DNA of 35,091 bases from a virus, in the IMG/VR virus record IMGVR_UViG_3300043411_003042, positions 1 to 35,091 of that record; one strand, given 5' to 3'. Position numbers and translations under genes: made by a program. The number at the start of each line of letters is the position of its first letter. The first letter of the stretch is position 1. Below, piece by piece: positions 22,460 to 29,139 of the stretch. Below the pieces are notes generated by a model. It saw nothing but the letters and a program-made list of their open reading frames with translations. It had not been told where the DNA came from and ran no database searches.

Positions 22460-23470
22460 TTATTTGTCGTATTTAGTGGTAAACAAATCGTCAATCCACT
22501 CTTCGTCACCATAACCCAGTTCTTCTTTCCAATATTTCTTCAAACGATTAATATTTTCTTTGTCGAGACTGGCTGTTTTAACCAAACCGTCAATTGCAAA
22601 CTTTTTGGTCGCTTCATTCATGTTAGAAGCCATGATGTCGCGAATACTTAACTCTACAGAGTTGTCAGGGACATCATTGCTTACTGCGCCAAACATGCTT
22701 GCAATATATTCTTCTGGCATACCTTTGTTTGCAGCGATTTTTTTGAAATAATCTCGTTCGTCATCTGTCATAGACTTAACCGTTTTAAAAGGAGACTCAT
22801 TAACGTTTGATGTTTTGGGCTTTACAACATTTGCACTGGCAACAGATTTGCGAGTTTGCTCTTCGTTGCTAACAATTTTCATGCGATAAGCTTGTCTTTT
22901 GCTGTTTGCAATGGCGGTTGCTTCTCGCTTCAATGCTTCTTCGCTTAAATCAATAAGCTTTTGGGCTTCTCTTGCTCTAACATCACTTCGCGCAGAAAGA
23001 ATTGCTCTATAAAGCTCTTCATCGCCTTGCTCTTTGGCAGCCACAGCTGCTTCAGGCGTTAATTGAGATGCACTGGTAAATCTAATTCTTCTTTTTCTAG
23101 ATTCAGCTTTTTTAGTGCCTTTTACGATTTCTTCTTCTTCTTCTGATTCATCATCTTCAGTTTTTTCTTCATCAGATTCTTCTTCGGATTCATCATCTTC
23201 AGTTTTCTTTTTAAACATATGCTCTTTAAAAGCTTCTGGTATTTCTTTCTTAGCTTCACGTGACAAAGTGTCATCATCTTCGTCGTCGCTAGTAACCATA
23301 TCTAGTTTTATTTCAGCGATTTTTTCAAGAAGTTCAGGTGATAAAGAAGTTTTTTTGTCTTCTTGCGACTCGGCTAATCTGGCAACAACGGTATCAATAT
23401 TAATACCGTTAAATTCCAATTTACTGCCAAGTTCGTCTTGTAATTTTGTGGGGAAAATTCTTTGTGCCAT
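22460..23470 (-). CDS. Acidic hypothetical protein, 336 aa, scaffold-like composition
   Basis: This protein of 336 residues has a central acidic tract (about 85-115) that contains a tandem peptide repeat K-T-E-D-D-E-S-E-E-E, flanked by helical domains. The C-terminal part (230-336) is a compact helical domain ending in Y-W-K-E-E-L-G-Y-G-D-E-E-W-I. L-V-K-T-A-S resembles the recurring basic-x-Ala motif of this module. The acidic, helical composition recalls scaffolding or core proteins, but no family was recognised. It has one of the better ribosome-binding sites of the cluster (GAAGGAATAAAAATG). The 82-nt upstream gap holds a 19-nt repeat shared with 15121-15139, so a promoter may lie here. 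Confidence 0.55.
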   Translation of the reverse strand: MAQRIFPTKLQDELGSKLEFNGINIDTVVARLAESQEDKKTSLSPELLEKIAEIKLDMVTSDDEDDDTLSREAKKEIPEAFKEHMFKKKTEDDESEEESDEEKTEDDESEEEEEIVKGTKKAESRKRRIRFTSASQLTPEAAVAAKEQGDEELYRAILSARSDVRAREAQKLIDLSEEALKREATAIANSKRQAYRMKIVSNEEQTRKSVASANVVKPKTSNVNESPFKTVKSMTDDERDYFKKIAANKGMPEEYIASMFGAVSNDVPDNSVELSIRDIMASNMNEATKKFAIDGLVKTASLDKENINRLKKYWKEELGYGDEEWIDDLFTTKYDK

Positions 23471-23534
23471 TTTTATTCCTTCACTAGCATTAAACTTAGT
23501 GTTAATAATACTTTTTGAAAAAGGTTTTTACATT

Positions 23535-23553
23535 CCTTTGTTTTTCAAAAAAT
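23535..23553. repeat. 19-nt intergenic repeat, copy 2
   Basis: Identical to 15121-15139. Here it lies in the gap before the acidic 336-aa gene and reaches the stop codon of the DUF192 gene. Possible shared promoter element. Confidence 0.4.
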
Positions 23554-23924
23554 TATGATGTTTTAATTGATTTTAATTTATTTTGATTAGAATCGTAGAT
23601 TAAAAAATCACCTGTTTTGATTCCAATCTTGTCAAACACTCCACTTTTAGCTTCAACAACATATTTTGCACTATAGTCTGGCGTAACAAGCTTGGTGCAT
23701 TGTGGTTCTAAATCTTTTATGTCAACTATTTTTTGATTTTCATCTAAAAACGCTAAACTCAATCTAAAAGATACATTCTTGTTCCAAAAACCATGTCTGT
23801 CACTGTACGGAAATACAAAAAGTGCTGCTTCACCATCATCTAATGGTGAAGCAAACATTAATCCTTTTGCTCGCGAAGCGTTGTCATTCGCTACAAATCT
23901 AACAGTGAATTCGTGATTATCCAT
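23553..23924 (-). CDS. DUF192 family protein
   Basis: The 123-residue protein follows the DUF192 pattern from start to end: R-A-K-G-L-M-F-A-S-P-L near residue 20, A-L-F-V-F-P, F-W-N-K-N-V-S-F-R-L-S-L-A-F-L-D (normally F-W-M-K-N-T), Y-V-V-E-A-K-S-G near residue 90 and I-K-T-G-D-F near the end. DUF192 proteins form small beta-barrel domains; their biochemical role is unknown and they are common in bacteria and archaea, with some in phages. There is no signal peptide, unlike many cellular versions. It overlaps the end of the 740-aa gene by 8 nt, so it belongs to the virion-module operon. Confidence 0.8.
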   Translation of the reverse strand: MDNHEFTVRFVANDNASRAKGLMFASPLDDGEAALFVFPYSDRHGFWNKNVSFRLSLAFLDENQKIVDIKDLEPQCTKLVTPDYSAKYVVEAKSGVFDKIGIKTGDFLIYDSNQNKLKSIKTS

Positions 23925-26139
23925 ATCTTATTTTCTTAATTTGAGAAGTTATACTATCTGCTTTTTTGTGCATTCCAAGACTGTCATAAGCATTTGCAAT
24001 TTTTATTAGAGAATCTATAGTGTATGCCAAAGTGCTTTCTTCACCGTCGCCTCCAAAAGAAGAGTCGTCAGTTTCATATACTGGTGCAACAACTCCTTTG
24101 AATGTAGGGGTGTTGCTGTTTTTTTGTTTGATTTTGCTCTTGAACATTAATCGTTCTGGATTTTTTTCAGTAGCAAACCAGTTTTTATTGCCTTTATCAC
24201 TAGAAATACGCTCAACTTCTCCAGTCATTTGATTGATATAATATTCTCCTTCATGAGTTGATGGTATGGGGATTCTAGCTCCGTGTTGTAAGATTTTATC
24301 TGGGTTTGCCAAATAAAATCTTCTAACACCTGTTTCATATTGTTCTTTGTAAACATCTTCCGCAATAGATTTTCGCTCTTCTGGCGTTAAATCGCCCCAC
24401 TCTTTTCCAGGAAACAATTCTTCTTTTTTCTCGTTATATGCTGCGCCACGAGTCCAAGAATCAATTTTTAGATACATGCTTCTAAAACCATCAGCACTTG
24501 ACATAAAATCTACAAACGCGTTTTCGATACTTTTTTTGTAAGATGGATTTATAGAATTGAGTATTTCGTTACTATTGATTCTTTCTAAAACTGTTTTAAC
24601 AAACCAGTCTTTCGGATTTTTTCCTTCTGTCATTTCAATAGTGTCGTATTTTTTGTTAATTACTTGAATATCTCTGAGTTCTAAAAGAGCTTTCATAACA
24701 ATGGTAACATAAACAGAACTTGCTTTTTGCGAATCATCTAAGCCGTCGTAGTTTTGTGTTACCAAAGCGTTAAAAGCTTCGGGTGTTTTAATTATTTTGC
24801 TAACAAAAGAATTGTTAAACAAACTGTTTTCATTTCGAACGCCGTGTTGGTTGGAAAAATTAGTAGATTTTACAAGCCATGGATAAAGACGCTCTCTAAT
24901 TGGCTCTTGATTCTGTTTGATAATGTCTAAGTTTTGCTGTGTAACAAATTCTTTATTAGGATTTATTTTTTTTGTTTTTTGTTTTTCCAAATTTTCTACA
25001 GATGGCTCTACAATGACATTACCATCATTGTCTATTTGTATCATGTCTTGAAGCTCGAAACGAATTTGTGTAAACATGTCAACAGCTTGTGACTTTTTAG
25101 CTTTTAATTGTTGTATGTTAGCTTTTATTTTTGCAATATTAGCTTTAACATTTTCTACAGAATTGGAATCAAGGTCGTTGCCACCTTCCAACAAACTGTT
25201 AGTAAGTTCTCTTATTTTTTTGTTGTCATATGAAATGTCCATTTCATATTCATCAATATTATCTCCAAGTTTTCTGAGATTTACCAAATGAACCCTAACA
25301 AGATTGTCTTTCTTTGCATATGACAACAAAAGATTTTTGTTTAATTCTTTTTTTGCTGGACTTATATTTGGATTTGCGTTTTCAAGCACAAGTTCATTTA
25401 TTTGTTTTTTAAACGCAGCAATCAATTCATCAGATACTTCAGAATAGCTTTTAATATCATAATCATCGCTTTGAGACGGAGCAGCAATAAGGTCTCCCAT
25501 TTCTGTGCCGTCAGCGTCTCCAACGGTTTGATTCATGCTTTTTTCAGTTTTTTGAATCTTAAAATATTGTTCAAGAAAGGTACGAGTGCTGAAATTAAGT
25601 TTTTGTTTGATATAATCAAAAGCAAGTGTTCCATGAGATGGGTCATAGCTGCTTAAAGTGCTAATAATTGGGGAAAAGCCTGATTTATCTTCACCCGCCA
25701 TAACAAAGGTCATAGCTGCATGTACGGCTTCTTCTGCTGCATCAGCAGAAACATTATATTTGCTTTTCACATAATTTTTTAAAGTCTTGCCATATTCGTC
25801 TAGTTGCATCCACAGAGCATCTTTATAACCACTAGGTTTGTTAAACCAATTTTCTATTGCTTGTTTTCTTTCATTTATGTCGGGAAATTGTTTTCGAATT
25901 TCCAAAAGTTCGTCACCCATTCTATAAGAAAGTAACTTTTCTTTTTCAGCAACATCAGCGGATGATTGTGCAATCTTTATTTGTAATAAATTAATAGTAG
26001 ATGTTACAATTCTACCTGACTCACTTAACGCTATTTTAAGCTCAGTTTTTAAGTTTCTTAATTGTGTATAAAACGCTAAAGCTTCCACAACTTCTTTAGA
26101 GCGTTTTGGTGTGTAATCACTTAATCTTACAAATTTCAT
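23917..26139 (-). CDS. Large hypothetical protein, 740 aa, weak sigma-factor-like segment
   Basis: Start ATG at 26139 is chosen: it overlaps the previous stop as TAATG and has GAGGA just upstream; a GTG 15 nt earlier is less likely. The 740-residue protein is helical and Lys/Asp/Asn-rich. Residues ~125-220 are faintly like region 2 of sigma-70 factors (A-A-E-E-A-V-H-A-A-M...F...Y-D-P-S-H-G-T-L-A-F-D-Y-I, then a linker with G-D-A-D-G-T-E-M-G-D-L-I), but no -35-binding domain follows, so this is weak. A coiled-coil segment is likely at about 300-365. The C-terminus (last 32 residues) has L-I-K-I-A-N-A-Y-D-S-L-G-M-H-K-K-A-D-S-I, a motif shared with two neighbouring genes. Role unknown; a large virion or core protein fits its location. 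Confidence 0.6.
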   Translation of the reverse strand: MKFVRLSDYTPKRSKEVVEALAFYTQLRNLKTELKIALSESGRIVTSTINLLQIKIAQSSADVAEKEKLLSYRMGDELLEIRKQFPDINERKQAIENWFNKPSGYKDALWMQLDEYGKTLKNYVKSKYNVSADAAEEAVHAAMTFVMAGEDKSGFSPIISTLSSYDPSHGTLAFDYIKQKLNFSTRTFLEQYFKIQKTEKSMNQTVGDADGTEMGDLIAAPSQSDDYDIKSYSEVSDELIAAFKKQINELVLENANPNISPAKKELNKNLLLSYAKKDNLVRVHLVNLRKLGDNIDEYEMDISYDNKKIRELTNSLLEGGNDLDSNSVENVKANIAKIKANIQQLKAKKSQAVDMFTQIRFELQDMIQIDNDGNVIVEPSVENLEKQKTKKINPNKEFVTQQNLDIIKQNQEPIRERLYPWLVKSTNFSNQHGVRNENSLFNNSFVSKIIKTPEAFNALVTQNYDGLDDSQKASSVYVTIVMKALLELRDIQVINKKYDTIEMTEGKNPKDWFVKTVLERINSNEILNSINPSYKKSIENAFVDFMSSADGFRSMYLKIDSWTRGAAYNEKKEELFPGKEWGDLTPEERKSIAEDVYKEQYETGVRRFYLANPDKILQHGARIPIPSTHEGEYYINQMTGEVERISSDKGNKNWFATEKNPERLMFKSKIKQKNSNTPTFKGVVAPVYETDDSSFGGDGEESTLAYTIDSLIKIANAYDSLGMHKKADSITSQIKKIRYG

Positions 26140-26963
26140 TAGTTCCTCGTACAATTGTTTTTATTTTCTAATGTTGTTAAATCATTGTTCATTTTATTTA
26201 TTCTGCATGTAATCTCATCAGCCTGCTTAAATTGCCCTACGCTGTCGTGTTTTTCTGCTAATTTTAACAATATAGATATTTCTTGTTTTAATTGATTTTT
26301 AGTTTTTTTAATAGGTTGACCAGATAAACCATAAATTTTCCATTCTTGTGGTGTGGGTTGTGCCCCATATTTAGATAAGCGTTTCTGTTTTCTTTGTAAG
26401 CACTCTTGTTCAATCCATTTTATTTTTGCTTCATCATCAGCATATTTTAAGGGCTTGTATTCATTTTTATTTTCTGCGGAACAAGTTATAAAAGAACGCC
26501 TGTCATTATGTGCGTACAGTCTTCTAAAAACGCGTTCAGAGACACTAATAGATTCCCAATCTTTAAACAAAGGAGATTTTTCTTCTTGTTCTAAAATAGC
26601 AGCTCTTATACCAAAGCTAACTTGTTGCACCCAATTATGAATTTTTCTTAAATCTTTATCGCCTAAAGACGGTTGTCCACCGTTTTTGTTATAAATATAT
26701 GGTAAATCAATTAATTTTGGACACACACCATCTTCATTGCCTTCTTCATATTCAGCAATCGTTTTAATCATTGCAATTAAATTGTTTAATCCGTTTCCGT
26801 TTTTTTTACTTTCTAATAAAAAAACAGGAGGAAGTTTAATCAAATTTTTATTATATTTTTTAGAATTAGGATGAGATTGACTCCATTGAGCCAATTCGTG
26901 CATTGTGTTTGCTATTGACTCAGCGTGTAAATTTAAAGAAATACCTGACATAAGATTCATCAT
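26139..26963 (-). CDS. Hypothetical protein, 274 aa, with C-terminal shared motif
   Basis: The frame is open further upstream, but the two adjacent ATGs at 26963/26960 lie directly after the stop of the preceding gene (26965), so the protein is taken to start there (274 residues). No Shine-Dalgarno is visible, so translation is probably coupled. The product is rich in Lys, Asn and aromatic residues, with one conspicuous W-V-Q-Q-V-S-F-G-I-R-A-A-I segment and no known family. Near the end it has L-L-K-L-A-E-K-H-D-S-V-G-Q-F-K-Q-A-D-E-I, the same pattern as in the 740-aa neighbour. Function unknown. Confidence 0.55.
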   Translation of the reverse strand: MMNLMSGISLNLHAESIANTMHELAQWSQSHPNSKKYNKNLIKLPPVFLLESKKNGNGLNNLIAMIKTIAEYEEGNEDGVCPKLIDLPYIYNKNGGQPSLGDKDLRKIHNWVQQVSFGIRAAILEQEEKSPLFKDWESISVSERVFRRLYAHNDRRSFITCSAENKNEYKPLKYADDEAKIKWIEQECLQRKQKRLSKYGAQPTPQEWKIYGLSGQPIKKTKNQLKQEISILLKLAEKHDSVGQFKQADEITCRINKMNNDLTTLENKNNCTRN

Positions 26964-26964
26964 G

Positions 26965-27474
26965 TTATTCTGATACAATAATTTTTCTTTTTCTTTCGCT
27001 TGTACGAACAAATTTACTGTTTGTTTCAGATGCTTGGCGCATTGGGTGGTCAAAACCATCCTTAACTCTTTCTTGTTTAAATTTATTTTCTGACAAAAGC
27101 CATCTATCTCGTAGAGCAATTTTGGCCTTATCTGTGAAGGTAACCACTCTTCCGCTACCAACAACTAATCCCTGGGTTTTAAGACCAATTAATTCAGTGT
27201 CGTTAATGCTGGTTGGAACACGATAGTGGACTTGATTGTTTCGCCCTGATGACGCCAAAGAATTAGCAACTGTTATCAAGTCTTCTTCATGACTTGAAAT
27301 TGCTTCCAGATGGGATAATGCACTTTCGCTTGTTTTGGCAGTTTTTTGGACAGGTTCATCAAAAAATTGTTGTTGAATGGCACTAAATGAACCCGAAAAA
27401 TTTTCACTTGTATCTTTGTTGAAAATAGAGTCAAGATTGTTTAATTGACTAATTGGAATAATTGGTTGTGGCAT
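26965..27474 (-). CDS. Hypothetical protein, 169 aa
   Basis: Unrecognised protein of 169 residues. The first ~50 residues look flexible (Ser/Asn/Gln/Phe-rich) and contain K-T-A-K-T, one of the recurring K-T-A segments. Residues ~60-130 look like a small winged-helix or beta-rich domain (L-I-G-L-K-T-Q-G-L-V-V-G-S-G-R-V-V-T-F-T-D-K-A-K-I-A-L), with the order helix, helix, two strands. The C-terminus is basic. The winged-helix idea comes from the pattern alone. It lies in the same operon, 23 nt after the preceding gene. Confidence 0.55.
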   Translation of the reverse strand: MPQPIIPISQLNNLDSIFNKDTSENFSGSFSAIQQQFFDEPVQKTAKTSESALSHLEAISSHEEDLITVANSLASSGRNNQVHYRVPTSINDTELIGLKTQGLVVGSGRVVTFTDKAKIALRDRWLLSENKFKQERVKDGFDHPMRQASETNSKFVRTSERKRKIIVSE

Positions 27475-27497
27475 TGTTTTTCTCTTGTTTATTAATT

Positions 27498-27944
27498 TTA
27501 AGGTCTGGGCATTAATTTAGTATAAGGTGGTTGGCTGTTTTCTCCACGATATGCTTCCCATTCGTAATCTTTTGTGCTTCCGCTCATACTTGGTGAAGGG
27601 AATTGGTCAACATGGGCAAAGCCAGCTATGTTATCAGTTCCATCCATGTTAAATATGTTATTTCCTTTTTCTGAATCTGGATTATCTCCTCCTGGTAGCT
27701 CGGAGTATTCCGGTACTCTATGTCTTCCCATGTTTTTCAAGCGCAATTGTTCAGATTCTTCCGCTTCAGGAAAAACTTCATCTCCAGGTATCATGCGGTC
27801 ATCCATTGGGACCATACCTGGATTAGTATAATATTGAGCTACACACGTTTTAACAATACTAGACAAAGCATCTGCTTCTTTGTAGAAACCATTAATGTCA
27901 AGCTCGTCAGCAATTTTTGTTAATTTAATCCAATTGTTTTTCAT
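27498..27944 (-). CDS. Hypothetical protein, 148 aa, with N-terminal shared motif
   Basis: The N-terminus (residues ~5-32) reads W-I-K-L-T-K-I-A-D-E-L-D-I-N-G-F-Y-K-E-A-D, which is the same motif found at the C-terminal ends of the 740-aa and 274-aa proteins. The rest is Pro/Gly/Asp-rich and probably disordered. There is no known fold. The gene has AAGGTAAAAGCATG at its start and follows the zinc-ribbon gene after 9 nt. The motif location (N-terminal rather than C-terminal) suggests a portable docking peptide, which is inference. Confidence 0.55.
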   Translation of the reverse strand: MKNNWIKLTKIADELDINGFYKEADALSSIVKTCVAQYYTNPGMVPMDDRMIPGDEVFPEAEESEQLRLKNMGRHRVPEYSELPGGDNPDSEKGNNIFNMDGTDNIAGFAHVDQFPSPSMSGSTKDYEWEAYRGENSQPPYTKLMPRP

Positions 27945-27953
27945 GCTTTTACC

Positions 27954-29081
27954 TTATCTTGGTATAGGACTGGGGTTGAAAGAACCACCAGAATATGTGT
28001 CTGTTGCTCCCAGGGGTTCTCCCGGAGTTCCTGTTCCTTTAGCCATTTCGTATGCACTCCAATAACTGTAAGGGTCGTTGGGATTACGATTTGGAGATGG
28101 TTGTCTCTTGGTTTTTTCCAATTGTTGCTCGATAGTTGTGAATGCGTCTAATTCAGAATCAATATCTTTGTTTATTGATGAAGGGATTTTTTCTCCAAAG
28201 CCCCAGCTATAATCTCCGATATTATCAGCGTTAGGATAATCTATTAAATTCGTTTCATTTGGACCATCCGCGCCGCCCCAGTTTGAAGTGTATGCTTCGT
28301 TTAGATATTCATCTAAATCGGAACCCTTTTCTAACAATTTCGCATTACCTAATCCAACAGGAGTGTGCATTCTAATATTGTCAAAATTTGGATAAGCATT
28401 TTCTTCGTCAGTGTTTCTCCAGGTTTCATCCCAAAATGGGTTGGACCTTCCATGGCTTCTTGCTTGAGCCATGTGTATTCTTTCTGGACGAATTACTTCT
28501 GGCAATTCGTTTTCAAATTTTATTTTTGCTCCGTCTTTGTATTTATGCAAATTAGAAAGCTGAACTTCTTTTGGCGTTATGTGTTCACTTCTTGGAGGAA
28601 AATATTGTTTAATGTAAGGTACTGAATTGGTTTCTACCATTTTTTTGGCATCTTCGTTGTTTTTATGCCGTCTTCTAATTTCTTTTTTAATTCTTAACTT
28701 TTCTCTCTCGTCAGGAGTCAACCAATATGGAATCATGTCTTCTTCGTGATGTTTGTGAAAAACCTCTAAACGAGATTCAAAATTCCTGTTTTCATCAACA
28801 GCTGGTGGATTATGAGTTTGAGATAAGATGCTGTCAAAAGTTTTGTCAGCACTAAAATTGTTTATTCCGTAGTTTTTACTACCTGTTCCGCCAGCGCCAG
28901 GGGGTTTAGAACCAGGTGAAAAAGGATTGGGCTGACCGCCAGTAGCACCGCCAAATTGGGCTGTTCTAACATTTTCTTCCGTGTCTGCGTTAAAACATCT
29001 TGGGCAAATATAGGCTTGCTGATTATTATTAAACAACATAGCTATTTTCACTCCTTTGTTGTTGCACGAAAGACAAATCAT
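27954..29081 (-). CDS. Hypothetical protein with N-terminal zinc ribbon, 375 aa
   Basis: The first ~30 residues form a zinc-ribbon-like cluster, C-L-S-C-N-N-K-G...C-P-R-C. Then come V-R-T-A-Q-F-G-G, a Gly/Pro-rich linker (~45-70), and a long, charged, mostly disordered region with many short Trp/Tyr patches. Segments F-E-S-R-L-E-V-F-H and I-E-Q-Q-L-E-K-T-K match the E-x-[QR]-L motif of the scaffold and the 18.5-20.3 kb genes. No family was recognised. It is the first gene after the terminase, has GGGATAAGAAATATG at its start, and could be an internal virion or adaptor protein. Confidence 0.55.
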   Translation of the reverse strand: MICLSCNNKGVKIAMLFNNNQQAYICPRCFNADTEENVRTAQFGGATGGQPNPFSPGSKPPGAGGTGSKNYGINNFSADKTFDSILSQTHNPPAVDENRNFESRLEVFHKHHEEDMIPYWLTPDEREKLRIKKEIRRRHKNNEDAKKMVETNSVPYIKQYFPPRSEHITPKEVQLSNLHKYKDGAKIKFENELPEVIRPERIHMAQARSHGRSNPFWDETWRNTDEENAYPNFDNIRMHTPVGLGNAKLLEKGSDLDEYLNEAYTSNWGGADGPNETNLIDYPNADNIGDYSWGFGEKIPSSINKDIDSELDAFTTIEQQLEKTKRQPSPNRNPNDPYSYWSAYEMAKGTGTPGEPLGATDTYSGGSFNPSPIPR

Positions 29082-29139
29082 ATTTCTTATCCCAATTGTT
29101 AATATGCTTCTATATTAATTTAACACACACCTTGACAAA

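Noticed and set aside
23115-23558. Plus-strand Ser-rich frame of 147 codons.
   Set aside because: It is the antisense shadow of the acidic Glu/Asp tract of the minus-strand gene at 22460-23470.
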